DNA of 51,334 bases from an uncultured Burkholderiales bacterium. GTDB taxonomy: Bacteria; Pseudomonadota; Gammaproteobacteria; Burkholderiales; Casimicrobiaceae. Positions 36,518-44,840 of the stretch are shown piece after piece. The notes under the pieces were generated by a model. The model made no database searches and had not been told where the DNA came from. It was given only the letters and a program-made list of their open reading frames with translations. The DNA is taken from assembly GCA_937944385.1 (NCBI GenBank), contig CALDYQ010000025.1, positions 1 to 51,334 on the forward strand, given 5' to 3'. How positions within the stretch are numbered: the stretch's first letter is position 1; the number at the start of each line of letters is the position of its first letter. A program made the translations under genes and the position numbers.

Positions 36518-37302
36518 ACACAGAGCCCTTGGTTCTTGTCGAGCGCCCGACGGAAGCCGAGCGCGTGGCGCTCGTTCGTTTCAACCGGCCGCAGGTGATG
36601 AATGCACTCTCGAACGAGTCCACGCGCGAACTCGAGCGCATCCTGCACGAGCTCGACCGCGATGCCTCGGTGCACGTGATCGTCATCACTGGCAGTGAAA
36701 AGGCCTTCGCTGCCGGTGCGGACATCGCGGCGATGGCTGACTTCGACTACGCGACCGTCTACAACGAGGACTACATCACGCGCCACTGGGAAGCCGTGAG
36801 GCAGATGCGCAAGCCGGTGATCGCGGCCGTTGCGGGCTACGCGCTCGGCGGAGGCTGCGAGTTCGCGATGATGTGTGACATCATCATCGCGGCCGACAAC
36901 GCGAAGTTCGGGCAGCCGGAAATCACCATCGGCACGATTCCGGGTATGGGCGGCACCCAGCGGCTGCCGCGCGCCGTGGGCAAGGCAAAGGCGATGGACT
37001 GGTGCCTGACCGGGCGCTTCATCACGGCTGCCGAAGCCGAGGCGGCCGGGCTCGTCTCCCGGGTCGTGCCCGCGGCCGACCTCATGAAAGTGACGCTCGA
37101 GACGGCCTCGAAGATCGCGGGCTACTCGCTGCCGGCGCTCATGAAGATCAAGGAGTCGATCAACGTGGCCTACGAGACCACGCTCTCGCAGGGGCTTTTG
37201 TTCGAGCGACGGGAGTTCCACGCGACCTTTGCGCTCGAGGACCGGCGCGAGGGCATGCGGGCCTTCGTGGAGAAGCGCAAACCCGCGTTCCGGCACCGTT
37301 GA
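36514..37302 (+). CDS. paaF: 2,3-dehydroadipyl-CoA hydratase (enoyl-CoA hydratase)
   Basis: 262-residue crotonase-family hydratase for the beta-oxidation stage of phenylacetate catabolism. VALVRFNRPQVMNALSNES, GSEKAFAAGADIAAM, and both catalytic Glu residues (GGGCEFAMMCDI and GQPEITIGTIPGMGGTQRL) are present, so this is a true hydratase, unlike the neighbouring PaaG. A general fatty-acid enoyl-CoA hydratase role is possible, but the ATGA overlap with paaR ties it to the paa operon. Confidence 0.9.
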   Translation: MNTEPLVLVERPTEAERVALVRFNRPQVMNALSNESTRELERILHELDRDASVHVIVITGSEKAFAAGADIAAMADFDYATVYNEDYITRHWEAVRQMRKPVIAAVAGYALGGGCEFAMMCDIIIAADNAKFGQPEITIGTIPGMGGTQRLPRAVGKAKAMDWCLTGRFITAAEAEAAGLVSRVVPAADLMKVTLETASKIAGYSLPALMKIKESINVAYETTLSQGLLFERREFHATFALEDRREGMRAFVEKRKPAFRHR

Positions 37303-37307
37303 CCGAG

Positions 37308-37829
37308 ATGGGGGGAGCAGGTGGCTTGACACCGCGTGTCTTCGGCTTTGCCGGCTGGTCGGGCGCTGGAAAGACCACGCTGATCGTGAAGGTGATCGAG
37401 CACCTGGCCGCGCGCGGGCTCCGGGTGTCGCTCATCAAACATGCGCATCACGACTTCGACATCGACACGCCAGGTAAGGATTCGCACCGCCATCGCATGG
37501 CCGGTGCGCACGAAGTGCTCGTCAGCTCGCGCAACCGCTTCGCCCTGATCCGGGAACTGCGCGGGGCGCCGGAGCTCACTCTCCAGGATTCGCTCGAGCG
37601 GCTCGCCCCGTGCGACCTGATCCTGATCGAGGGCTACAAGCGGGAGCGCGTGCCCAAGATGGAAGTCTGGCGCGCCGAGGTCGGTAAACCGCTCCTCTGC
37701 GGGCTCGACCCCGAGATCGTCGCGGTGGCGACCGACGATCCTTTGGGCGATGTCGGGGTGCGGCGATTCGCACTGAGCGACGTCGCGGGTATCTCGGAAT
37801 TCGTGCTGCGGCACGCCGCCCCGACCTGA
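37308..37829 (+). CDS. mobB: Molybdopterin-guanine dinucleotide biosynthesis adaptor MobB
   Basis: 173-residue GTP-binding protein assisting MobA in making bis-MGD cofactor. P-loop GWSGAGKT at 16-23, then SLIKHAHHDFDIDTPGKDSHRHR, VLVSSRNRFALI, LILIEGYKRERVPKMEVWR are typical. The start is uncertain: ATG 37308 (used here), a TTG overlapping the paaF stop at 37299, or TTG 37326, which has the better SD (GGGGGGAGCAGG). No mobA or molybdoenzyme gene is in the window, so its place after paaF is probably incidental. Confidence 0.92.
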   Translation: MGGAGGLTPRVFGFAGWSGAGKTTLIVKVIEHLAARGLRVSLIKHAHHDFDIDTPGKDSHRHRMAGAHEVLVSSRNRFALIRELRGAPELTLQDSLERLAPCDLILIEGYKRERVPKMEVWRAEVGKPLLCGLDPEIVAVATDDPLGDVGVRRFALSDVAGISEFVLRHAAPT

Positions 37830-37937
37830 CCCCGCTGACGCCGGAAGCCCGCGCCCAGCGTCCACGGGAACTCTGCGGCCTTTGCAACAGCCCAAATGGC
37901 GTTCGGGGTCGGAATCGTCTCGATCGACCGCTTCGAA

Positions 37938-37966
37938 TTGACACCCGCCGCCGTGACGTTGAACAT
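37938..37966 (+). promoter_or_regulatory. Promoter of the outer-membrane protein gene (leaderless)
   Basis: A perfect TTGACA (37938-37943), 17-base spacer and GAACAT (37961-37966), ending seven bases before the ATG at 37974. No SD. This is the best-supported leaderless promoter here because its -35 is consensus. Confidence 0.6.
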
Positions 37967-37973
37967 CCCAACC

Positions 37974-38672
37974 ATGCTGCGCTACCGCACACTCATCGCA
38001 TCCGCCTTGTCCCGGTCGCGCGCCCGGGCAGGGGCTCGTCTGGCATGCGTCGTCCCGGTAAGCTTGGCCCTTTCTCTCGCCATGGCTCTTCAGACGCCAG
38101 CTCAGGCCGAGTCGGGCGGGTACTTCGGCGGGCTTCGACTCGATTCGCCTGCGCAGACGCTGCGGTTCAGCGCGCCCGGGCTGCGGCTGGGTCAAGGCCT
38201 CGAGTTCGGGCCCATCTCGGACCCGTCGGCCAGTGGCTCGACGGCGTTCGGCGGCTACCAATTCGAGTCGGGTGTGTCGATCGGCGCCGCATTGTCGACG
38301 GTGCAAGGCTTGGGCAACGCACCCCGGGGGGTCGGCCTTCAGTTGGACGCCAACCGCTGGGCGGGCGCGGTCCGTTTGGGACACCAGGTGAACGTGGATG
38401 TCGTCTCCGCCTTCAACTGGAAGTCAGCGGTCTCGGTCTATGGCCGTTTCGGCGTGGGTCGCGGCGATCTTCGCGCTGCGGATCCGCTGGCCCCGGTGGT
38501 CAGCGGCGTTGACCGGACGTCCATGCGCTACGGCGTCGGGGTTCGCTACGACTTCTCGCCCAGTCTTGGGCTCAAGCTCGAGATGTCCCGCAGCGTCAGG
38601 AGCCCGTGGGAGCGGATACGGGTCGAACCGGAGGGTGATTCGATCAATTTCGGCCTGCGCTGGGTGTTCTGA
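37974..38672 (+). CDS. Small outer-membrane beta-barrel protein
   Basis: 232 residues. A long signal peptide with an Arg-rich n-region (RSRARAGAR) and hydrophobic VVPVSLALSLAMAL ends at TPAQA. The mature part alternates polar and apolar residues in short strands (GVSIGAALSTVQGL, AVSVYGRFGVGRGD, RYGVGVRYDFSPSLGLKLEMSR) and ends in Phe (FGLRWVF), the classic outer-membrane insertion signal. The size and strand pattern suggest an eight-stranded OmpA/OmpX/OmpW-like barrel. No ligand can be inferred. An earlier in-frame ATG exists at 37896 but would include the promoter. Confidence 0.75.
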   Translation: MLRYRTLIASALSRSRARAGARLACVVPVSLALSLAMALQTPAQAESGGYFGGLRLDSPAQTLRFSAPGLRLGQGLEFGPISDPSASGSTAFGGYQFESGVSIGAALSTVQGLGNAPRGVGLQLDANRWAGAVRLGHQVNVDVVSAFNWKSAVSVYGRFGVGRGDLRAADPLAPVVSGVDRTSMRYGVGVRYDFSPSLGLKLEMSRSVRSPWERIRVEPEGDSINFGLRWVF

Positions 38673-38713
38673 TCGCGTCACGGGCGGCCGGCGTCGGCCG
38701 ACTCGAGCCGGCG

Positions 38714-39919
38714 TCAGAGGTTGTCGGCACAGGCCGCGGCACTCGCCCACGCCCACTGGAAGTTGTACCCCCCGAGCCAGCCTGTGACATCGACCACCTC
38801 GCCGATGAAGGCAAGCCCCGGCACGGACCGGGCCTGCATCGACTTCTGCGAGAGCGCCCGCGTATCCACGCCGCCCAGGGTCACTTCCGCCTTTTTGTAG
38901 CCGAGCGTGCCGCTCGGCCGCAGTTGCCACGCCTTGAGCTGACGCGCGACGTCAGCAATCTCCGCACGCGTCCACTGGGCGAGCGGTTTGGGCGGTGCAC
39001 ACGCAGCGGCCCAAGCTCGTGCGAAACGCTCCGGGAGCGGCTTGGGCAAGTGCTGCGACAGCGCAGGCGCGAGCTCGGAGCGCGCGCTTTTCGGGTCGGC
39101 ACGACGCTCGGCGAGCCACGCTTCGGCGTCGATCTCCGGCATCAGGTCGAACTCGACCGACGCACCGGGCCGCCAATAGTTAGACACCTGCAGGACCGCG
39201 GGCCCGGAAAGGCCGCGGTGGGTGAGGAGTGCCGCCTCTCGGAAGACTGGAGCCGCGGGCCTTGCGTCGCCGACCGTTGCGGCCGTCTCGAAGGACACGC
39301 CCGAGAGCGATGCGAATCGATCGAGATCCGGGGTATCCAAAGCGAGTGGAACGAGACCGGGCGAGGGGGGTACGACCGAAAGACCGAAGTGCTTCGCGAT
39401 CTCGTAGCCCAGCCCCGTGGCGCCGATGGCTGGGATCGACAGTCCGCCAGTGGCGACGACGAGACGGAACGCAGCGAAGCGACCGCCGGAGGTCTCGACG
39501 AAAAACGCGTCATTGCGACCGACCGAGACGACTTGGAGCGGATGCCGGATTTCGACACGACCGCGTTCGCACTCCGCGAGGAGCATCTTGATGATCTCGG
39601 TCGAGGAGTGATCGCAGAAGAGTTGCCCGAGGGTCTTTTCGTGCCAGGCGATACCGTGACGCTCGACCAGGCGAAGAAAGTGCTCGGGCGTGAAACGCGC
39701 AAGGGCGGATCGACAGAAGTCGGGATTCGCGGAGATGAAGCTTTCGGGTCCGGTCCGCAGGTTGGTGAAGTTGCAGCGACCGCCGCCACTGATGCGAATC
39801 TTCTCCCCCAGGCGTTCTGCGTGGTCGATCACGAGCACGCGCAGGCCGCGCTGCCCCGCACGGGCGGCGCAGAGCAATCCAGCCGCGCCCGCGCCAATGA
39901 CGATGACGTCATAGGACAT
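38714..39919 (-). CDS. BaiN/HI0933-family flavoprotein (NAD(P)/FAD-dependent oxidoreductase)
   Basis: 401 residues. The N-terminal FAD dinucleotide fold VIVIGAGAAGLLCAARAGQRG is followed by the family motif GEKIRISGGGRCNFTN. LVVATGGLSIPAIGATGLGYEIA and LTHRGLSGPAVLQVS fall in the middle. The C-terminal block GEVVDVTGWLGGYNFQWAWAS is strictly typical. The physiological role of HI0933/YhiN proteins is unsettled. The start at MSYDVIVIG is the conserved one. Third in a minus-strand cluster with the GGDEF and HDAC-family genes, 50 bases after the former. Confidence 0.93.
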   Translation of the reverse strand: MSYDVIVIGAGAAGLLCAARAGQRGLRVLVIDHAERLGEKIRISGGGRCNFTNLRTGPESFISANPDFCRSALARFTPEHFLRLVERHGIAWHEKTLGQLFCDHSSTEIIKMLLAECERGRVEIRHPLQVVSVGRNDAFFVETSGGRFAAFRLVVATGGLSIPAIGATGLGYEIAKHFGLSVVPPSPGLVPLALDTPDLDRFASLSGVSFETAATVGDARPAAPVFREAALLTHRGLSGPAVLQVSNYWRPGASVEFDLMPEIDAEAWLAERRADPKSARSELAPALSQHLPKPLPERFARAWAAACAPPKPLAQWTRAEIADVARQLKAWQLRPSGTLGYKKAEVTLGGVDTRALSQKSMQARSVPGLAFIGEVVDVTGWLGGYNFQWAWASAAACADNL

Positions 39920-39969
39920 GGTGTGGACGGGCGCGTTCCTCGCGGCTCGGTGGGAGCGACCCATGCGGC

Positions 39970-41901
39970 TCAGTCGTCACTCGGGCATGCCGATGCGGCG
40001 GGACGCACCGGCCGCCAGGCACCTCGACCCGCCTGCTTCGCCTCGAGCAGGAAACGATCCGCCTTCTCGATGAGTGAACTCGCATCCGCGCAGGAGGCAT
40101 CCAGCTCCGCGATGCCGATACTCACGCTCGTCCGGATCAGGGACTCGCCGGTCATTTCGACGGCAGGAGGAACGGTGGCGAGCGAGCGCTGAATCCGTTC
40201 GGCGACATGCGTCGCGGTGATCCAGTCGGTGCCGGGAAGGATGACGAGGAATTCGTCACCACCGATTCGCCCGATGCGGTCCTCGGCGCGCAGCGCGCCG
40301 CGGATCGTATCCACGGCATGACGCAGGATGCGATCGCCGACGAGGTGGCCCAAGCGGTCGTTGAACGACTTGAAGTGATCCAGGTCGACGAGCATGATCG
40401 ACAGCGGATCGGTTCGGCGTGCGTTGCGCCCTCGCTCCGCGACGCAGCGGTCCAGATCGGCGAGGATCGCGGCACGCGACAGGATTCGGGTCAGGGCATC
40501 CGTGTCCGAGAGCGCCCGGAAGCGGCGCGCGCGCCGGCGGTAGTAGAGCGCTCCCATCGTCGCGAGCAGGAGGAGGAGCACGGCGACCGAAATCGCGAGG
40601 GTCTGGAGTCGGAGCGTTGCGCGCGCGCGTTGCGATTCGAGCTCGCGGATGGAGGTTTCCCGCTCGAGGACCGTGAGCCGGAGTTCATTCTCGGCGACGC
40701 TGTGCCAGGCGCGGAGCGCAGCGAGGCGACGACGGTCGCTGCGTTGATCGTACAGGCGCCGATGCGCGCGCTCGCGGTCGAGCGCCGCCGCGGCGACCGA
40801 GAGGTTGCCTGAGGCGATCTCCAGGTGCACCTCGGCTTCGAGCAGCGCCTGCTCCAGCACGCCTTCGATGGAGGATGCCAGTGCCTTTGCCTGGGCCAGA
40901 TCGCGGCGAGCCTCCGCGACTTGACCCGCCCGCGCGTGAGCCCGGGCACGGACCGCCAGCACGTGTGCACGCTCATTCGGATCATCGAGCCGATCGAACA
41001 CGGCGAGGGCCTTCGTGGCCAGTTCGACCGAACGCCGCATCTCACCCGTGTGATAGGCGAGTTTCGCCCCCGCGAGCCAAAGATCGGCTTCGGCCGCTGC
41101 GTCTTCGTGGCCCGCGAGGCTTGCTTGCGCATCCTCGATCGCGCGGCGTGCAGCCGACCAGTCGCTGCGGAACATCTGAACGTTGGCCAACTGGATCAGC
41201 AGATCCGGGAGCAGCGCCGTGCGCCCCGTGGTCCGCGCGAGGTTGATCATGCGAGTGACCTCATCCACCACGGCATCGTGATCACCCATGTCGAGCAGGA
41301 TGTCGGCGCGGAGCAGCCCGAGTGAAATGGCCAGCGAATCCCGCGCAGCGAGCTCCGGCAGGGCTTTCTCGAGCGGACGGACCAAGGCGACCAGTTCCGC
41401 GAGCTCATCGGTATAGAAGAGGACCGTCGCATAGTCGAGCGTCTCGATGAACAGGCGCGTCGGATCGGGATGGCGGTTGGTCGCCGGATCTCGAAGCGCA
41501 CGTTGTGCCTGAAAGCCTTCCCTGGCCAAGGCAATGCCCCGTGCGTCATCGCCTTGAAAGTAGCGACTGACGCCTTGCTGCAGGCGCGCGGACGCGGCCC
41601 GCACGCGATCGCCCGTGGCAGCAGCAAGCGCCTCGGCTGCGATGGTCAGAGGCAAGGCCAGATCGGCGCGGCGATTGAGGATCAGTGCGCGCGCCTGGAC
41701 GTTCAGCACGTCGCTGATGACCTCCGGCGGGTCGTCCGGCTGCAGACGCTGGGCGAGGCTGTTGACGTAGGCGAGAAGCGCGGGCGGCCCGGCGAATTCC
41801 GGACGATGGTGGGCGTCAATGTCCTGCCGCGTGACACGACCGGCACTCGCCTCGACGAGTGCGCTGAACAGAAGCGTTGCGAGCGCGACCCACCGCCTCA
41901 T
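39970..41901 (-). CDS. Membrane diguanylate cyclase with N-terminal TPR-like sensor
   Basis: 643 residues. Signal peptide (MRRWVALATLLFSALVEASA), then about 380 residues of helical TPR-like repeats expected in the periplasm (e.g. ELATKALAVFDRLDDPNERA). A coiled-coil stretch and one transmembrane helix near 430-450 follow, then a cytoplasmic GGDEF domain. The active-site motif is canonical GGDEF at 547-551, and a product-inhibition I-site RxxD (RAED, 538-541) lies five residues before it. It should therefore make c-di-GMP and be feedback-inhibited. The ATG overlaps the upstream HDAC stop (ATGA), which fixes the start. Confidence 0.92.
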   Translation of the reverse strand: MRRWVALATLLFSALVEASAGRVTRQDIDAHHRPEFAGPPALLAYVNSLAQRLQPDDPPEVISDVLNVQARALILNRRADLALPLTIAAEALAAATGDRVRAASARLQQGVSRYFQGDDARGIALAREGFQAQRALRDPATNRHPDPTRLFIETLDYATVLFYTDELAELVALVRPLEKALPELAARDSLAISLGLLRADILLDMGDHDAVVDEVTRMINLARTTGRTALLPDLLIQLANVQMFRSDWSAARRAIEDAQASLAGHEDAAAEADLWLAGAKLAYHTGEMRRSVELATKALAVFDRLDDPNERAHVLAVRARAHARAGQVAEARRDLAQAKALASSIEGVLEQALLEAEVHLEIASGNLSVAAAALDRERAHRRLYDQRSDRRRLAALRAWHSVAENELRLTVLERETSIRELESQRARATLRLQTLAISVAVLLLLLATMGALYYRRRARRFRALSDTDALTRILSRAAILADLDRCVAERGRNARRTDPLSIMLVDLDHFKSFNDRLGHLVGDRILRHAVDTIRGALRAEDRIGRIGGDEFLVILPGTDWITATHVAERIQRSLATVPPAVEMTGESLIRTSVSIGIAELDASCADASSLIEKADRFLLEAKQAGRGAWRPVRPAASACPSDD

Positions 41902-42845
41902 GCCCGGTGCAGCAAGGCGTCGACGTGGGCGCAAGCAGAGGCTGCCAGGGCCGTGAGGTCATAACCTCCCTCGAGCGTCGAGACGATGCGTCCTTCCGCG
42001 TGGCGATCGGCGACTTCGACGAGCCGACCGGTCAGCCAATGGAAGTCATCCTCGGTCCAGCAGAGTCCGCCCAAGGGATCGGCGCGGTGGGCATCGAATC
42101 CAGCCGAAATCACGAGCAGTTGCGGCCTAAACGACTCGAGGGCCGGCAGCCAATGCTCATCCACCGCCGCGCGGAGCGCGCTGCCATCACTCGCGCCCGA
42201 AAGCGGCACGTTGACGCAGTTGCGAACGGCCAGCGGGCGGATGCCCGAGCCAGGGTACAGTGGATGCTGGAACGTCGAGGCCATGAGGACGCGGCCTGCA
42301 TCCATCGCCTCAGCGAGGATCTCCTCCGACCCATTGCCGTGATGGACGTCGAAATCGATCAGGGCCACGCGCTCGAGGCCGTGGTGGTGGACGGCGTGGA
42401 GCACGCCGATGGCGGCGTTGTTTAGAAAACAAAACCCCATGGCGGTGTCGCGTTCGGCATGGTGACCCGGCGGGCGTACGTTGCAGAACGCGCGATCCAC
42501 TGTGCCTCCAAGCACGAGATCCACGGCGTGCACTACCGTTCCCGCAGCGGCGAGTGCCGCCGGCCATGAGTGGACATTCATCCTGGTGTCGCCGTCGATG
42601 TCGGCATAGCCCGCATCCGGTGCCGTGGCGGTGAGCATCGTCAGTAGGCGGTCGCTGTGCGCGCGGCGGATGGCCGCCGGCAGCACGTTGGGCAGTTCAG
42701 CCACTGCGTGCGCGGTCATTTGTGCAAGCAGGCCGGCGCGCTCGAGTCCCCTCTCGATGGCTTCGACCCGCGTCGGGCACTCCGGATGATCCGGCCCCAT
42801 GTCGTGCAGGCGGGCGAGCGGATGAGTGAGGTAGGCCACGTGCAT
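41898..42845 (-). CDS. Histone-deacetylase-family (acetoin utilisation/acetylpolyamine) amidohydrolase
   Basis: 315 residues. The zinc hydrolase signatures are intact: HPECPTRVEAIERGL, RPPGHHAERDTAMGFCFLNN, LIDFDVHHGNGS, ISAGFDAHRADPLGGL and LEGGYDL. Bacterial members deacetylate acetylpolyamines or other small acetylamides, or acetyl-lysine proteins; the substrate cannot be read from sequence. A TATGCT hexamer (complement of 42852-42857) ends six bases before the ATG, suggesting a leaderless transcript. Translationally coupled to the diguanylate cyclase gene. Confidence 0.93.
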   Translation of the reverse strand: MHVAYLTHPLARLHDMGPDHPECPTRVEAIERGLERAGLLAQMTAHAVAELPNVLPAAIRRAHSDRLLTMLTATAPDAGYADIDGDTRMNVHSWPAALAAAGTVVHAVDLVLGGTVDRAFCNVRPPGHHAERDTAMGFCFLNNAAIGVLHAVHHHGLERVALIDFDVHHGNGSEEILAEAMDAGRVLMASTFQHPLYPGSGIRPLAVRNCVNVPLSGASDGSALRAAVDEHWLPALESFRPQLLVISAGFDAHRADPLGGLCWTEDDFHWLTGRLVEVADRHAEGRIVSTLEGGYDLTALAASACAHVDALLHRA

Positions 42846-42874
42846 CCAGCCAGCATAACCCCGACGGCTGCCGA

Positions 42875-42902
42875 AACGAAAACGGCACCCGGAGGTGCCG
42901 TT
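42875..42902 (-). terminator. Intrinsic terminator of efp
   Basis: Perfect 9-bp stem AACGGCACC / GGTGCCGTT with a four-base loop. On the minus strand it is followed by a T-rich stretch (TTTTCGTTTC), about 47 bases after the efp stop. Confidence 0.85.
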
Positions 42903-42918
42903 CTGGAGGTTGCCGAAA

Positions 42919-42954
42919 GGCCGATCAGACGGCCGATCAGACGGCCGATCAGAC
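42919..42954. repeat. Three tandem copies of a 12-bp unit at the efp 3' end
   Basis: GGCCGATCAGAC is repeated three times without mismatch. The efp stop codon lies in the last (3'-most) unit, and read on the minus strand each unit supplies an in-frame TGA. Confidence 0.95.
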
Positions 42955-43506
42955 GCGCTTGCGGAACTCGTCCGTGCGGGTGTCGATCTCGATCTTGTCG
43001 CCGATCTCGACGAACGCCGGGACCTGAATCTCGAAACCGGTGCCCTTGAGGCGTGCCGGCTTCATGACCTTGCCGGAGGTGTCGCCACGGACGGCGGGCT
43101 CGGTGTACTCGACCTCCCGGACCACGGAGGTCGGCAGTTCGATGCCGATCGCCCGACCCTCGTAGAAGGTGACCTCGCAAGGCATCGCCTCCTCGAGGTA
43201 TTTGAGCGCGTCGGTCATGGTGTCCGGCTCGATTTCGTACTGGTTGTATTCCGAGTCCATGAACACGTACATCGGGTCGGCGTAGTAGCTGTAGGTCACC
43301 TCCTTCTTCTCGAGGATGATGACGTCGAACTTCTCGTCAGCCTTGAACACGGTTTCCGTGCCGGTGCCGGTAAGCAGGTTCTTGAGCTTGGCCTTGACGA
43401 CGGCCGCATTGCGGCCGGACTTGCTGTATTCGGCCTTTATGACCACCATCGGATCGTTGCCGATCATGATGACATTGCCGGAGCGGAGTTCTTGAGCGGT
43501 TTTCAT
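42949..43506 (-). CDS. efp: Translation elongation factor P (EarP-modified type)
   Basis: 185-residue, tRNA-shaped factor that rescues ribosomes stalled at polyproline. The KOW-like N-terminal domain carries Arg32 in [13 protein letters not shown] at the tip, the residue rhamnosylated by EarP. OB domains follow ([40 protein letters not shown]). The ATG at 43506 gives the conserved [12 protein letters not shown] start; the open frame upstream is not used. It is immediately downstream of earP. Confidence 0.97.
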   Translation of the reverse strand: MKTAQELRSGNVIMIGNDPMVVIKAEYSKSGRNAAVVKAKLKNLLTGTGTETVFKADEKFDVIILEKKEVTYSYYADPMYVFMDSEYNQYEIEPDTMTDALKYLEEAMPCEVTFYEGRAIGIELPTSVVREVEYTEPAVRGDTSGKVMKPARLKGTGFEIQVPAFVEIGDKIEIDTRTDEFRKRV

Positions 43507-43650
43507 TGGGGTGGCGGGCGGTGTGCCCGGAGAGACGAGACGAAATTGGGCTGAAATCGATCGTTCGCGGCCCGTGGGCCGACGCGGCGAGGGTCTGCGG
43601 CCCAAGCTTAGGCCGCGCAACGCCAGAACGCGCAATCAGGTCAACCGGAC

Positions 43651-43656
43651 ATTCTA
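43651..43656 (-). promoter_or_regulatory. Candidate -10 (TAGAAT) for efp
   Basis: TAGAAT on the minus strand lies over the earP stop codon, giving efp a leader of about 140 bases. No clear -35. Confidence 0.35.
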
Positions 43657-44790
43657 CCGTCCGCTTGCGACGAGCCGTGCAGCGATGAAGTCCATCAGGC
43701 GGGTGGCAAGGTCCGGCTCGGCGCAGAGGCGATGCTGCCACGCGATGGCATGCCGCCGGAGCGTGGGCAGATGGCGAAAGAAGTCGCCCCAGTTCGGCGG
43801 CGGCGCGTCGGGGGCATGCGGGGCCACGAACCAGCGGCTCGTGCTCTCGTAGACGTGCCTAGTCTCCGGATCGAGGCCAGCGCAGTAGCGCTCGAGCCAC
43901 GCATCGAGTTTGACCCGATGCGCCTGGTCGGCTGTCGGGTAGATGTGCCAAAGCAGGGGGCGTCCAGCGTACTGCGCGCGGACGAACGAATCTTCCCCCC
44001 GGACGAGCAGCAGGTCATGCTCGGCGAGGACGCCATCGAACGCGCTCTGCGGCACGACCCCGTGCCGGCGCGCGCGAGCCGGCGGTACGCTGAGCGGGGC
44101 GAAGAGGGTGACGTCCGCATGAAGCGCATCGGCCAGTTCGGCCACCGGCGCATGGGGGTAGGTAAACGAGAGCACGCGCAGCCCGTTGATCGGGCGAGTG
44201 TGCGGATCCATGGCCCTTTCCCCCGGGGAGGGGGGGGCGGTACGGGGATTTTCCGAATCGAGGGCACAGGGCTCGGCCGGCAGGGGCCTCACCCAGTGCT
44301 CCCGGATGAGCCCGCCACTCTTTCGGGTGAATCCTGGGACGAAGAAGTGCTTGACGAGCGGCAGCCGCGGGTGCGGCGAAGGCAGGCCGTGCACGCCGTC
44401 CACCCACGCTTCGGCACTCAGATACTCGAGATTGATCCACACCGGCGGCTGGCCCGAGCGGGCGCGCTCAGCCATTGCTGTAAGGTAGCGCTCCGGCGGA
44501 TCGCAGGCAAAGGCTTCGATCACGACGGGCGCGACCTCGGATGGATTGCTTGTCCCGGCTTTCACGTCGGCCCAGTGCTCGACCTCGATACCTGGCCACT
44601 GCGACCGGATTCGGCGGTCCACCTCGAAGCGCAGCATGTCCGAGGCCAAGACCCGAAGCGGGTCCGTATCGTCGATGATCAGCCGCACCTTGGCGTCAAA
44701 TTCTGCGGCGAGCTGGCGCGTGAGCCGCCAGCACACCCCCGCATCGCCCCAGTTGTCGATGACACGACAGAAGAGGTCGATTTGATACAA
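43654..44790 (-). CDS. earP: EF-P arginine rhamnosyltransferase
   Basis: 378 residues. Uses dTDP-rhamnose to modify Arg32 of EF-P, which must be Arg for this system, as it is in the neighbouring efp. The N terminus IDLFCRVIDNWGDAGVCWRL carries the conserved nucleotide-sugar-domain Asp residues. WINLEYLSAEAWVDGVHGLPSP and the C-terminal RPLLWHIYPTADQAHRVKLDAWL are further family blocks. The start is a TTG at 44790 with AAAGGA eight to nine bases upstream. Shares its upstream region with the divergent ZIP transporter gene. Confidence 0.95.
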   Translation of the reverse strand: MYQIDLFCRVIDNWGDAGVCWRLTRQLAAEFDAKVRLIIDDTDPLRVLASDMLRFEVDRRIRSQWPGIEVEHWADVKAGTSNPSEVAPVVIEAFACDPPERYLTAMAERARSGQPPVWINLEYLSAEAWVDGVHGLPSPHPRLPLVKHFFVPGFTRKSGGLIREHWVRPLPAEPCALDSENPRTAPPSPGERAMDPHTRPINGLRVLSFTYPHAPVAELADALHADVTLFAPLSVPPARARRHGVVPQSAFDGVLAEHDLLLVRGEDSFVRAQYAGRPLLWHIYPTADQAHRVKLDAWLERYCAGLDPETRHVYESTSRWFVAPHAPDAPPPNWGDFFRHLPTLRRHAIAWQHRLCAEPDLATRLMDFIAARLVASGR

Positions 44791-44791
44791 T
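44786..44791 (+). promoter_or_regulatory. Candidate -10 (TACAAT) toward the ZIP gene
   Basis: TACAAT within an AT-rich run (44781-44796) at the start of earP. Transcription from here would cross the 44811-44839 hairpin before the ZIP start. Confidence 0.35.
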
Positions 44792-44810
44792 ATAACGTTC
44801 CTTTTGTTCG

Positions 44811-44839
44811 GCGCCCGACGCCCGATCGGCGCGTTTTTT
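44811..44839 (+). terminator. Terminator-like hairpin and T6 in the ZIP gene leader
   Basis: Arms GCGCCCGA (44811-44818) and TCGGCGC (44826-44832) pair with one bulged C around a 7-base loop. G and six Ts follow, ending two bases before the GTG start of the ZIP gene. Confidence 0.6.
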
Positions 44840-44840
44840 C

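Noticed and set aside
42919-42954. CRISPR-like array
   Set aside because: Only three 12-bp units directly abutting, with no spacers and no cas genes.
42949-43635. Longer EF-P starting at 43635
   Set aside because: The added 43 residues are Arg/Pro-rich and unlike any [15 protein letters not shown] at 43506 is the family start.
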